Assembly (NCBI RefSeq): GCF_003048255.1
Contig: NZ_CP028487.1
Location: 1,116,001 to 1,180,000, forward strand
Reading direction: 5' to 3'
Length of the DNA stretch: 64,000 bases
Source: Yersinia massiliensis
GTDB taxonomy: Bacteria; Pseudomonadota; Gammaproteobacteria; Enterobacterales; Enterobacteriaceae
Shown: positions 46,480-55,082 of the stretch, one piece after another
Numbering within the stretch: the stretch's first letter is position 1
Layout of the letters: each line of letters begins with the position of its first letter
Notes under the pieces: model-generated
What the model was told of the DNA's origin: nothing
Seen by the model: the letters and a program-made list of their open reading frames with translations, nothing else
Databases searched by the model: none
Translations under genes and position numbers: made by a program

Positions 46480-47193
46480 TTATCTGGTAATACCCGGATC
46501 ATTATTTGGTGGGCTGGCTACCCCGCTACTGGCTTGCGCCGGTAACGCCTGTATTAATTGCTCCGCTAATTCAGTGAGCTGAAAACCTTCTGCCGCAGAA
46601 ACCGTCATCACAGGATGATGCGGCTTAAATGCTGTTATCACTGCTTGTTGCTTCAAAACTAAATTAGCTGCTTGCTCAGAGGATGGCAGCTGGCACAGTT
46701 CATCCCACTGGCGGCAGGGCTCTATCTTGTCGGCTTGGTTCAGCACAAATAGAAATCGGTTCGGTTGATAACCACATTGCCCAGTAAGAAAGCGATAACA
46801 CTGTTCATCAGAAGACCATGCCCTATCATCCGCTTTGAGTACCCAGATGATTAAATCCAATTCTGGCAATAAGTTACGATAGAGCTGGTGGTATTCTTTA
46901 TCTCGCTCAAGGCTTTCCCCTACACCGGGTAAATCAATAAAGGTGAGTGTATGGTTGTTCATCGACATACTGAAGCGTTGGGCTTGGCGCGTACAGCCTG
47001 AGATATTACTGACGGGGGATAGTTGGGATTGGAATAGTGCGTTGATTAAGCTGGATTTTCCAGCCCCTGTTTTACCCATCAGGCCGATGGTAGGAGAGTA
47101 GTTGATTAGGTGGTTGAGTTGGTTGAAAAACAGATTTTTAAATGAAGCAGGAAAGGCTGAAATAACCCTTCCTAATTCAGGATGTTCGTTCAT
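46480..47193 (-). CDS. YfjP/YeeP-like GTPase, C-terminally truncated
   Basis: This is a dynamin/Era-like GTPase typical of CP4-type prophage islands. G1 is GLMGKTGAGKSSL (about residues 38-50), G3 is DLPGVGES and G4 is NQAD. E. coli YfjP has about 287 residues; here the frame stops at 237. After PAQASSGVA the sequence leaves the family and reads into an att-like sequence and the ssrA terminator region, so the last 50-60 residues are missing. The G domain is complete. The role of these GTPases in islands is unknown. Confidence 0.85.
   Translation of the reverse strand: MNEHPELGRVISAFPASFKNLFFNQLNHLINYSPTIGLMGKTGAGKSSLINALFQSQLSPVSNISGCTRQAQRFSMSMNNHTLTFIDLPGVGESLERDKEYHQLYRNLLPELDLIIWVLKADDRAWSSDEQCYRFLTGQCGYQPNRFLFVLNQADKIEPCRQWDELCQLPSSEQAANLVLKQQAVITAFKPHHPVMTVSAAEGFQLTELAEQLIQALPAQASSGVASPPNNDPGITR
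46501..46517. other. Left att-like site
   Basis: ATTATTTGGTGGGCTGG resembles the ssrA 3' end plus flank (ATAATTTGGTGGAGCTGG at 56691-56708). The shared word ATTTGGTGG is exact and GCTGG follows after a 1-bp gap. It lies between the GTPase gene and the displaced terminator, so it is the likely junction between island and older DNA. Confidence 0.6.
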
Positions 47194-47309
47194 ATTACTT
47201 CCTTGAAAGAATCATTGTTATTATTCAAGTTAATAATATATATCTGAAATTTTTTAAGTTTCCGTTTAATTATTGTTCAATCATAATTAAGCGATAGTTT
47301 AACATACAG

Positions 47310-48566
47310 TTAAGCTTCAAAAATTTGCTTTTTAAATTCATGTAAAATTTTATGATTGATATAGGCTTTCATCACAGATATTGGCTCGCAATAATGGCAA
47401 TAAATAACAGGGTATTCTAATTCAGCAATAAATAAATCAGTTCCCCCTTGTCCTCTTTCCCCAACATGAGCCGATATTAATTTTTGTTCTACTCCAGGAA
47501 ATACAAAATGAGTTGTAACTTTCACATCATTATTTACTGTAGATTTGACCGCTTTCTCATAAAAAAATTGCTTAACTAAATCAGGCCAACCGGGGGCATC
47601 TTTTGGTGTCAAAGCGGTATAATATTTAGCATCGACGACGGCAACTCGTTGATTAGACTTGTCACTAATGACTATATCAGTTCTTTGCCCTTTTTCTGCA
47701 ACCTCATGATATTTAGAATTTTGTAGATAATAAGGAACAGGTAATTTTTGATTGTAAGCGTTTTCTCCGAGTAGTACTTTATGTAGCATACACTCCCATA
47801 CATTCTGAAAATGACGAGTGCCTATTATCAGTATATTATTGTTCGTACCATCCATGTTTTCAATATACTGTTTTAATAATCTGATTAAATTAATATCTCG
47901 TTCAGAATAACTTAAAGAGAGCTCGCGATTTAAATGAGCGAGTTGAGTTTCTTGGTCGCCGGAGGGGGTAGGCATTTCCTCTAGACTTACATCAAAATGA
48001 ATCTCTTCACCATTTATAAGCACACCAAATTTTTTCTTAATGTCTCTAATGATTGCAGCATGGATCCTAGCGGTTTCACTATCTGATATATTCTTTATCT
48101 GAGATGATTCAAGCTCTAAGTAAACAGGAGATGAGTTGGATATAAATGGCATATGTCGAGATACTGTACGGGACCAGTTTGTTTTGCCTTTATTAACCGA
48201 CTGAATTTTATGCCTCCTGACATATAAACCATTTGTTATATAGTCTTCAAATATACTGATTGAAGTAAAAATTAAATTTCCCCCAATCAATGTATCACCA
48301 TCAGTATCTTGTATACCTGTTAATTTGTCTGAATAGTAACGATTTAATGACTGGAACAAATAATGAGCGGCTAACTCTTTATTATCTGTTAACGCGCTGT
48401 TTACTGGCAAGAAAACAGCAGTAGTCCCAGACCAAGAAAAGAAACCACAAAAACGAACCTTATAATGATCTGGGGCTATTAACCCCATTTCACGCATCTT
48501 ACAAGACAATTCATCAGGCAACTGACTGATGATAGAACGATCTCTGTAAAATTGAAGGTTACTCAT
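47310..48566 (-). CDS. LlaJI/McrC-like restriction endonuclease subunit
   Basis: The protein has 418 residues from ATG 48566. A PD-(D/E)xK-type nuclease core is visible near residues 295-315: GQRTDIVISDKSNQRVAVVDAKYY, in which the D and the DAK are the likely catalytic residues. Pairing with a McrB-like AAA+ protein and a cytosine methyltransferase fits the LlaJI/BsuMI type of restriction system. The start overlaps the mcrB-like stop (ATGAGTAA). The AGGAG is directly adjacent to the ATG, so translation is probably coupled. ATGs at 48593 and 48608 are alternatives. Confidence 0.78.
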   Translation of the reverse strand: MSNLQFYRDRSIISQLPDELSCKMREMGLIAPDHYKVRFCGFFSWSGTTAVFLPVNSALTDNKELAAHYLFQSLNRYYSDKLTGIQDTDGDTLIGGNLIFTSISIFEDYITNGLYVRRHKIQSVNKGKTNWSRTVSRHMPFISNSSPVYLELESSQIKNISDSETARIHAAIIRDIKKKFGVLINGEEIHFDVSLEEMPTPSGDQETQLAHLNRELSLSYSERDINLIRLLKQYIENMDGTNNNILIIGTRHFQNVWECMLHKVLLGENAYNQKLPVPYYLQNSKYHEVAEKGQRTDIVISDKSNQRVAVVDAKYYTALTPKDAPGWPDLVKQFFYEKAVKSTVNNDVKVTTHFVFPGVEQKLISAHVGERGQGGTDLFIAELEYPVIYCHYCEPISVMKAYINHKILHEFKKQIFEA

Positions 48567-50229
48567 CTCCTTCTGTAACCCCTGTAGTATCATCAGCCGT
48601 GTTGCCATTCGAGATAATTAGAGATTCAATTACTTCGCTGAAAACAGGTTTTTTACCCTCAATGAACTGTTCATGCAATTCACCAAATGTGCCAATATTT
48701 TTATCAAAAATGATATTCCGTCCCTTATGACGTAATACATCATCCCAGAGATACACAAACAGTTTTCCGCTGATTGCTTCATTAGATGTCTTACTATTTG
48801 ATAATTCAGTACTACTGAGAAAAAATGGGCCGATTAAGCGATCTTCTGGAACTTTCATTTCTTTTAGTTGATGGTTGACCACTTTATTAGCAAAATCTTT
48901 CCAAGTGATATAATAAACACCCTGAGTAGTCATAATTCGCTGGTTTTGTGAACTAACTGCAGGGTTCTCAAAATCAAGCTTCATATATCTAAATGACCAA
49001 CGTCTTTTAAATGCAGTATCCAAAGGCATAACGGCTTGGTCGCTACTATTCATAGTTGCAAGTAAAGACAAATTTGCAGGCATTGATAATTTTGAACGTT
49101 CATCTAGACCCGCAGCTTTAAGTTGTTCATTAATGTAAGCCTGCATATCTGGATCAGTGAAATCAATTTCGTACTTACTTGCCCCGTTTTCTCTATCTAA
49201 GAGTTGAAACAATTCACCAAAAACAGCAGCAGCAGGTGCTCGATTAATTTCTTCAATAACTAGGTAAACATTTTGTTTTGGATTCTTTAGTGCTTCAAGT
49301 AATGCTGTGGTAAAAGGACCGGGTCTGAAAGCATAAGTAACAGAACCACTTACATTTGTTGGCTTCAAAGAACCAATAAAATCTGAATTTTGTGTATCAG
49401 GATGGAAAACGGTAACAATTTTTCTATTACCTTCTGTTAGCTCATTAAGTTGGTGGCTTTTACCTGTACCTGGGGCCCCATAATAGATGTAATTTACTCC
49501 TATTTTTGATGATGAGGTGGATACTAATGATTTGGCTTTATTATCTTCTTCTATAAAAGTAATTGGCTGCTTTTCTATTTGTAAAAAGTAGTCTCTTAAT
49601 TCATTAGAAATAGAGAAAGCTTTTACAAGTGTAAAAAGTCGAGAAGAGTTTGCAACAATGACTCGTGATGCAAGATCAAAAGATGACTGAGGAAAATCAT
49701 CTCTATTTAGCTTTTTACCAACCTCTCTTTTACTTTTTTTAAGTGGTTTATACCACCAGTCTCTATCAGTAAGAAATTTATCAAAAAAGTTAGAATCTTG
49801 TGGTGATAAGCTATTGATAAAAAGCTGAACATCTTTCCCTATTGGTGAGGAGTAGACTGATTTATCAACTTTTTTCAACGGAAGTTGGCTGAAGAATTCA
49901 TCAATACTGTCTTTTGCATGCTTCTTACTTTGCAATTGGCTCTTTAACTCGTCTAATTTTTGTTGGTACTCACTTAGAGCTGAAACTAAAGGCCAGAAAG
50001 TGAAACCATACCAAAGTAGTGAAGATGATAAGTTTGTATATAGTCCCTCTTTATTTTTTTGATGAATTGAAAATGGTCTAACATCATATTCTGATTCTGC
50101 ATCTACTTCAGACAGCGTATCTGTCAATGCTTCAGCGAATACCTTATTAATGCGTATATCTCCGCGGTATTCCAAGTTATCAAAAAATTCTCTGCATTCA
50201 TCAATCACTAAACTCAGATCTTTTAGCAC
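48559..50229 (-). CDS. McrB-type AAA+ motor subunit of a restriction system
   Basis: The C-terminal half is a McrB-type AAA+ domain: Walker A IYYGAPGTGKSHQ (about residue 255), Walker B YLVIEEINRAPAAAVFGELFQLLDR, sensor I NLSLLATMNSSDQAVMPLDTAF, and the arginine pair KRRW. The N-terminal 230 residues are helical and not like the E. coli McrB methyl-DNA-reading domain, so target recognition differs. Translation begins at GTG (50229). It is divergent from the methyltransferase with only 69 bp between. It probably uses GTP or ATP to translocate and trigger the partner nuclease. Confidence 0.85.
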   Translation of the reverse strand: MLKDLSLVIDECREFFDNLEYRGDIRINKVFAEALTDTLSEVDAESEYDVRPFSIHQKNKEGLYTNLSSSLLWYGFTFWPLVSALSEYQQKLDELKSQLQSKKHAKDSIDEFFSQLPLKKVDKSVYSSPIGKDVQLFINSLSPQDSNFFDKFLTDRDWWYKPLKKSKREVGKKLNRDDFPQSSFDLASRVIVANSSRLFTLVKAFSISNELRDYFLQIEKQPITFIEEDNKAKSLVSTSSSKIGVNYIYYGAPGTGKSHQLNELTEGNRKIVTVFHPDTQNSDFIGSLKPTNVSGSVTYAFRPGPFTTALLEALKNPKQNVYLVIEEINRAPAAAVFGELFQLLDRENGASKYEIDFTDPDMQAYINEQLKAAGLDERSKLSMPANLSLLATMNSSDQAVMPLDTAFKRRWSFRYMKLDFENPAVSSQNQRIMTTQGVYYITWKDFANKVVNHQLKEMKVPEDRLIGPFFLSSTELSNSKTSNEAISGKLFVYLWDDVLRHKGRNIIFDKNIGTFGELHEQFIEGKKPVFSEVIESLIISNGNTADDTTGVTEGDE

Positions 50230-50298
50230 AATTCACCTTGCCTGTTTAGATATACAGTGCTAATATCACCGGGAGTAAAACCGGATAAGTAGGCACGT
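50230..50298. promoter_or_regulatory. Short divergent control region of the restriction and methyltransferase genes
   Basis: Only 69 bp separate the two starts. TTAGCAC at 50223-50229 (within the first codons of the mcrB-like gene) is inverted at GTGCTAA (50257-50263), and ACCGG is repeated at 50268-50272 and 50280-50284. These could bind the HTH domain of the methyltransferase. This is inference from position. Confidence 0.4.
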
Positions 50299-51615
50299 AT
50301 GACAATTGAAATCCTAGATAAAGCAGAATATATCAGACTATTGAGAAAAAAACTTGGATTAGGTCCAACAGAAATGGCAAATCTTCTAGGCATGAATGCG
50401 ACAGGAGAAAGAACTATACGTGGTTGGGAGAATGGTGAACATACACCAACACCTGCAAAATGGCAAAGCATACTTGATTTAGAAAAATCGTTAGTCAAAC
50501 ATTCAAAAAATGCACCATTCAAACAAAAATCTTTAGAAGAAGCTGATTTTACTTTTATTGATTTATTTGCAGGGATCGGAGGGGTACGTTTGCCATTCCA
50601 AAATCTTAATGGGCATTGTGTATTTTCATCCGAATGGGATAAATTTTCTCAAAGAACGTATTTAACGAATTATGGAGAAATGCCGAACGGAGATATCACT
50701 CAAATCTCAGCAAAAGATATTCCTGACCATGATATTTTATTAGGTGGCTTCCCATGTCAAGCATTCTCACAAGCTGGATTAAAGCAAGGTTTTAACGATA
50801 CTCGAGGAACAATGTTTTTTGAGATACAGCGGATACTAGCAGAAAAAAAACCGAAAGCATTTCTCTTAGAGAATGTAAAGCAACTTCAAGGCCACGATAA
50901 AGGCCGAACACTACAAACTATAATTAACATATTACAAGGGAAGCATAATCAGGCTATACCTGATGATGTTCCAATGAGTGAAGAATCACGCCATGCACTC
51001 TCAGTAAAACTTAATTATTGGGTTGATTTTAAAATACTTCGTGCGGCAGATTTTGGCATCCCTCAAAATAGAGAACGAATTTTCATCGTAGGCTATGACA
51101 GGGATTATTTTAAAGATATAGACTTTGATAGCCTATTTAAATGGCCTATTCCACCAAAATCAGATACTCGAGTTGGCGATATTCTTCAACCACAGGAAGA
51201 ATTAGAAGCCGAGATCAAAAAAATAGGTAAAGACAAATATACTATTTCTGATCAACTATGGAATGGACATAAAAAAAGAAAAGAAGAGCACAAGATGAAA
51301 GGAAATGGTTTCGGTTATACATTATTTAATTCCGAAAGCGAATATACGAATACAATTAGTGCTCGCTATTATAAAGATGGTTCTGAGATATTAATTGACC
51401 AAAGTCATCTTGGTAAAAATCCAAGAAAACTAACGCCTAGAGAATGTGCGAATCTCCAAGGCTTTCCCAAAAACTATATTGTTGATGCTGTATCACAAGG
51501 CCAAATTTATAAACAATTTGGCAATTCCGTATGTGTTAAAGTGGTAGAGGCTGTTGCTAGGGAGTTGGTTAAAATACTTACTGTTTATAAACATAAAAAT
51601 AATAAGGTTGTTTAG
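50299..51615 (+). CDS. DNA (cytosine-5) methyltransferase with N-terminal XRE-like HTH
   Basis: Residues about 8-60 form a Cro/CI-type helix-turn-helix (RLLRKKLGLGPTEMANLLGM and ERTIRGWENGEHTPTPAKW). The rest is a C5 methyltransferase: motif I DLFAGIGGVRLPF, motif IV GGFPCQAFSQAG (catalytic Cys), motif VI LLENVKQL, motif VIII PQNRERIFIVGY and motif X FGNSVCVKVVEAVA. The target-recognition region lies about residues 290-375. It should protect host DNA from the divergent nuclease, and its HTH may limit transcription. The recognition sequence cannot be read from the protein. The gene is AT-rich, as is its surrounding island. Confidence 0.93.
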   Translation: MTIEILDKAEYIRLLRKKLGLGPTEMANLLGMNATGERTIRGWENGEHTPTPAKWQSILDLEKSLVKHSKNAPFKQKSLEEADFTFIDLFAGIGGVRLPFQNLNGHCVFSSEWDKFSQRTYLTNYGEMPNGDITQISAKDIPDHDILLGGFPCQAFSQAGLKQGFNDTRGTMFFEIQRILAEKKPKAFLLENVKQLQGHDKGRTLQTIINILQGKHNQAIPDDVPMSEESRHALSVKLNYWVDFKILRAADFGIPQNRERIFIVGYDRDYFKDIDFDSLFKWPIPPKSDTRVGDILQPQEELEAEIKKIGKDKYTISDQLWNGHKKRKEEHKMKGNGFGYTLFNSESEYTNTISARYYKDGSEILIDQSHLGKNPRKLTPRECANLQGFPKNYIVDAVSQGQIYKQFGNSVCVKVVEAVARELVKILTVYKHKNNKVV

Positions 51616-51837
51616 ATTAATTATAATATTACAGTTAAAAATTAGTATTACTAGCCTACATTAGGCTACTCCAAAACACTCAGCGATTTGATAAGTATAA
51701 TTAATATATAAAGTGTGGTTGTGCAGGGGATTGAATATTTAGCTGGTTTTTCTAGTGGAAACAGAAGGAAAATAACTTATAACCACAGCTACAACTGCTA
51801 CATGTAGCAGTTGTAGCTGAGATCTAAAAAATAAAAT
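51616..51837. other. Convergent gap containing a 34-bp perfect palindrome
   Basis: No gene is visible. A perfect, spacer-less inverted repeat occupies 51786-51819; its centre reads GCTACATGTAGC and each arm is 17 bp (left arm CAGCTACAACTGCTACA). It lies 18 bp before the end of the minus-strand gene. It could be a two-way terminator, although there is no long U-tract, or a protein site. Confidence 0.6.
51786..51819. repeat. 34-bp perfect palindrome
   Basis: Left arm CAGCTACAACTGCTACA and right arm TGTAGCAGTTGTAGCTG are exact reverse complements with no spacer. As DNA it could extrude a cruciform; as RNA it would form a hairpin with a closed centre. Confidence 0.92.
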
Positions 51838-52290
51838 TTATATATTTTTACGTAATTCGTTTTCTACTATTACCAATGCATTGCATATTATAATTTTTCG
51901 CTGATAAATTTTTTCTGATATATCATCAGTATAAGGAAGTAAATTTCTTAAATTATTACCTTCGCCATTAGCTCTTAATAAATCAAATAAAACTGACATA
52001 CAATCAAGGCAATTATATAGATTGGAATGTTTAATGATATTAAAGTAATTGTTCGTAACTTCTTGTAATTTTAATGTTTTATTATGTAAAATGTACTTTG
52101 CGAGATTTTCGCTTGTAAGCGGTTCTTTTAGATTATTAATAGCATGGTTCAATTTAGTTGTAGCGATGCTAATTTTTTTGAGAAAACCTGAAATCGAGTG
52201 AGGATAAAACTCATCAGGATTATCACCATCTAGGCTACTTATTTTATCTATCATTACGTTATATAATTTAATTGAACGCATTATTATCAT
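51838..52290 (-). CDS. 3' segment of a frame-split hypothetical gene (150 aa)
   Basis: I do not recognise this AT-rich, helical protein (ends VENELRKNI). It is probably not an independent gene. The frame is open upstream of its first ATG for another 41 codons, back to the stop of the 287-codon frame, where an A7 run sits in a -1 slippery context (A AAA AAA TAA). Together with the two upstream frames it would make one protein of about 586 residues. Confidence 0.5.
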   Translation of the reverse strand: MIIMRSIKLYNVMIDKISSLDGDNPDEFYPHSISGFLKKISIATTKLNHAINNLKEPLTSENLAKYILHNKTLKLQEVTNNYFNIIKHSNLYNCLDCMSVLFDLLRANGEGNNLRNLLPYTDDISEKIYQRKIIICNALVIVENELRKNI

Positions 52291-52409
52291 ATTGTTAGAG
52301 TTTGAAATAATAGGGTTTTTTAGCTGTTCTGGCCTTAAGAATGCATAACTAAAATACGGACTTTGATTATTTAAAATAGGATTTATTAATGGTATTAATG
52401 AACCATTTT

Positions 52410-53273
52410 TTATTTTTTTGGCTCTAATTTTATTTTTAGTGCAAGCTTTATGATTGATATTGAGGATATTAATTTATTTGATTGGATTTCGTCTAAGTCT
52501 ATTCCATTTATAAGTCTATAGGCTTCATTTAAATTTTGGTGCCTTAGTAAATATAAAATGTCTAAAAATTGTTCATACGTATGAAATATGGGGTATTGCT
52601 TACACTCTCTTAGTTTTTTATAAATGTTAAGAAAATTATTTTCAGTATAATTCTCACGAAATATATATACATAAACTATTTCATTTATTTTTCGAATAAC
52701 ATATCTAGCATGTAGTGGTTCGTCTTTTATATTAGATAACTTTGCATAAGAAATAATTTCATCTGAACAGAGTTTAACGTTCCCTTCATTATATACATAT
52801 TTATATATATATGCATATAAAGACTTTAATGGATGACTTAAAGGGGTATTTTCATTTATTATTTTTTCATAATTATCTTTTACTAATTGTACTAAATATG
52901 TTTCATTTTGAAATGTCAGCATTGAATTTAAGGAAGTATATGCCATTTTTATTTTTTCAAACGCATTATCATAGTTTAAATTTGCACGTTTTGCATTTGA
53001 TTTGCAAATTTTTATTTTTTGGATGAACGTTTTTGTATTTTGATTTGCACTGGCTCTGATATTTCCAATTTGGATCTCAAGTAGCTTTGTATCTATAATT
53101 AATGGAAATTTCATGTTTTTGATAATTCTTTTAAGATACTTTCTAACTCCTTTTGGGAGTTCTTTAGGATCATGTAAATTGTGAGGATAACAGTCACTGA
53201 ATAGAAAGGCCTCAATATAACTATAGAAATGAATGGAGTTATCTTTAGATGAAGTGTTGAGTGTTATATGCAT
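52410..53273 (-). CDS. Middle segment of a frame-split hypothetical gene (287 aa)
   Basis: This frame begins MHITLNTSSKD and ends LALKIKLEPKK followed by TAA right after A7. It is lysine/asparagine-rich and largely helical with no motif I can name. Upstream of its ATG the frame stays open (LTEITIPAIIALD) back to an A AAA AAC heptamer in the preceding 106-codon frame. It is therefore most simply the middle of one larger gene whose frame is broken twice. If separate, it starts 2 bp after the upstream stop. Confidence 0.55.
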   Translation of the reverse strand: MHITLNTSSKDNSIHFYSYIEAFLFSDCYPHNLHDPKELPKGVRKYLKRIIKNMKFPLIIDTKLLEIQIGNIRASANQNTKTFIQKIKICKSNAKRANLNYDNAFEKIKMAYTSLNSMLTFQNETYLVQLVKDNYEKIINENTPLSHPLKSLYAYIYKYVYNEGNVKLCSDEIISYAKLSNIKDEPLHARYVIRKINEIVYVYIFRENYTENNFLNIYKKLRECKQYPIFHTYEQFLDILYLLRHQNLNEAYRLINGIDLDEIQSNKLISSISIIKLALKIKLEPKK

Positions 53274-53275
53274 AT

Positions 53276-53596
53276 CTAGAGCAATAATTGCTGGAATAGT
53301 GATCTCAGTAAGTTTTTTATTATTTCTTTTTTTGACAATTTAGATAAAATAAATTCGCTATTTAGTTGATTATATGGTTTTTCATATTTATAAAAATATT
53401 CCCTCCTTTCATCTTTATTTATCACTTTATTATGATCGATAATTTCGATTATCCCATTATAAGCATCATCTAAAAATTTTTGATGAGATATAAAATCTGT
53501 GTGGTTCCGCAATTCTTTCTTGTCAAGTTCTTTTGATAGTAACCCTAGAATTTTACAGACATCAATCATTATATTGGCAAACTTGTGTGTATACAT
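53276..53596 (-). CDS. 5' segment of a frame-split hypothetical gene (106 aa)
   Basis: This is the first of three successive minus-strand frames. It begins MYTHKFANIMIDVCKILGLL, with a weak GAGAAG ribosome site. The last 11 residues (LLRSLFQQLLL) lie beyond an A AAA AAC heptamer, where a -1 shift enters the 287-codon frame. The unit is divergent from alpA, and the 96-bp gap between them must hold both promoters. Function unknown; the place next to a restriction unit in an island suggests defence, which is inference. Confidence 0.5.
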   Translation of the reverse strand: MYTHKFANIMIDVCKILGLLSKELDKKELRNHTDFISHQKFLDDAYNGIIEIIDHNKVINKDERREYFYKYEKPYNQLNSEFILSKLSKKEIIKNLLRSLFQQLLL

Positions 53597-53692
53597 TTTC
53601 TTCTCTATTGGTCTCGGGATTTTTACGAGTTATTTTCTCATAACTTATGGCAAAGTCGAAGCATGTAAACAAAGCTGATAAGAGAGAACGAA

Positions 53693-53923
53693 ATGCTGAA
53701 TCCAAAAGAAAATGTAAATCAATCAAACTCACCTATACGTATCCTGCGAATGACAGAGTTAACGGTAATGCTTGGTATATCCAGATCAAGTATCTATGAA
53801 AAGCTTAATCCTCGATCGAAATACTACGATCAAGACTTTCCTAAGCCTATCAAGCTTGGTGCGGCATCTGTGGGATGGCAGTACGCATCTATCGAAAAAT
53901 GGTTAGTTTCACGAATTGCTTAG
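53693..53923 (+). CDS. AlpA-family phage/island regulator
   Basis: The 76-residue protein is an AlpA-type MerR-like helix-turn-helix (RILRMTELTVMLGISRSSIYEKLN, then FPKPIKLGAASVGWQYASIEKWL). In CP4-57 AlpA activates expression of the integrase and so element excision. Such proteins also act as directionality factors. A ribosome site GAGAACG lies before the ATG. It is followed 23 bp later by a DUF3987-like start, the usual island order. Confidence 0.88.
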   Translation: MLNPKENVNQSNSPIRILRMTELTVMLGISRSSIYEKLNPRSKYYDQDFPKPIKLGAASVGWQYASIEKWLVSRIA

Positions 53924-53946
53924 TTGAATTAATAAAGGGGTATGAA

Positions 53947-54198
53947 ATGTCTAAACAAAAAAAAGAACTGTGCTTCAAGCTAGATGTATTACCAAAATAT
54001 TTTCAAGATTTGATTGTTGAGATCCATGCTAAAACAGGCGCAGCAGCTGAGGTTATTTTCCCTACAATGTTGGGCGTTATGGCTTTGTCCTGTCAGGACA
54101 TGTTCGATGTCAAATATAAAGGTGGAATACAGCATCCAGTATCTATCTTTAGCATCGTACTTGCTAGGTCTGGAAGGAGAAAAACAACGGTATACTGA
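53947..54198 (+). pseudogene. DUF3987-like replication/primase protein, cut by IS
   Basis: The 83 residues from ATG 53947 match the N-terminus of DUF3987-type proteins (PTMLGVMALSCQDMFDVKYKGG, then VSIFSIVLARSGRRKTTVY, where SGRRKTT is the start of the P-loop region). The frame is ended by TGA that is the first triplet of the IS element (54196). Full-length proteins have several hundred residues, so the ATPase domain is gone. AAAGGGG gives a strong ribosome site. Confidence 0.75.
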
Positions 54199-54213
54199 AT
54201 CGCCACGGATAAT

Positions 54214-55026
54214 CTAGACACTTCCGAGCCGTTGATAATATTGTTTTTCATATTCCGTCGGTGGCATCTGATCACTCGAACCATGCCGACGCTTACTGTT
54301 ATAAAACATTTCGATGTAATCAAAAATATCGCTGCGTGCTTCTTCCCGTGTTCCGTAGATCTTTTTCTTTATCCGTTCACGCTTCAGTAGCTGGAAAAAG
54401 CTTTCTGCAACTGCATTGTCGTGACAGTTACCGCGACGGCTCATACTGCCCTCCAGACCGTGTGATTTCAGGAACGACTGCCACTCATGGCTTGTGTACT
54501 GACTACCTTGGTCAGAATGAACCAGCACCTGTTTTTGGGGATTACGTCGCCACACGGCCATCAAAAGCGCATTCAGAACAATATCTTTTGTCATCCTGGG
54601 TTGCATTGACCAGCCGATAACTTTGCGCGAGAACAGATCAACAACTACGGCCAGATACAGCCAGCCTTCGTAGGTTCGGATGTAAGTTATGTCCGTTACC
54701 CAACGTTCATCCGGAGCGTCCGGGTTGAACTGTCGCTGGAGCCTGTTGGGTGTCACGATACTGACTTCACCTTTACGCACTCGTGGGCTTCGATACCCGA
54801 CCTGAGCCTTTATCCCGGCACGCTTCATCAGCCGCCAGACCCGGTTAATCCCACATTGTTGCCCGCTATCTCGTAGGTCGAGATGGATCTTGCGATAGCC
54901 ATAAATGCAACCGGACTCCAGCCAGAACTGTTTGATTTGTCCTGTCAGTCTGAGATCCGCCTGAAGCCGTGGTGAATGCGGCTGCTGAAGCCAGGTGTAA
55001 AACCCACTCGGATGAACATTCAGCAC
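54214..55026 (-). CDS. IS3-family transposase OrfB (DDE integrase domain)
   Basis: OrfB carries the catalytic core. The DDE residues are visible in WVTDITYI, LVHSDQGSQYTS and CHDNAVAESFFQLLK. An HTH-like N-terminal part precedes (GYRKIHLDLRDSGQQCGINRVWRLM). The natural product is OrfAB made by -1 frameshifting; the OrfB frame starts further upstream than the first usable codon at 55026 (GTG), inside the OrfA end. This domain looks intact. Confidence 0.9.
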   Translation of the reverse strand: MLNVHPSGFYTWLQQPHSPRLQADLRLTGQIKQFWLESGCIYGYRKIHLDLRDSGQQCGINRVWRLMKRAGIKAQVGYRSPRVRKGEVSIVTPNRLQRQFNPDAPDERWVTDITYIRTYEGWLYLAVVVDLFSRKVIGWSMQPRMTKDIVLNALLMAVWRRNPQKQVLVHSDQGSQYTSHEWQSFLKSHGLEGSMSRRGNCHDNAVAESFFQLLKRERIKKKIYGTREEARSDIFDYIEMFYNSKRRHGSSDQMPPTEYEKQYYQRLGSV

Positions 55027-55082
55027 CCGGCAGAGTAGACGAACGGACCAACAACAGGAGTTGTCACGGATAAAGGCGTACC

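Noticed and set aside
46255-46545. Plus-strand frame across the island left edge
   Set aside because: It covers a terminator, att-like DNA and an integrase remnant on the other strand; not a real gene.
54261-54620. Plus-strand frame inside the IS element
   Set aside because: Antisense to the DDE domain of OrfB; no support.
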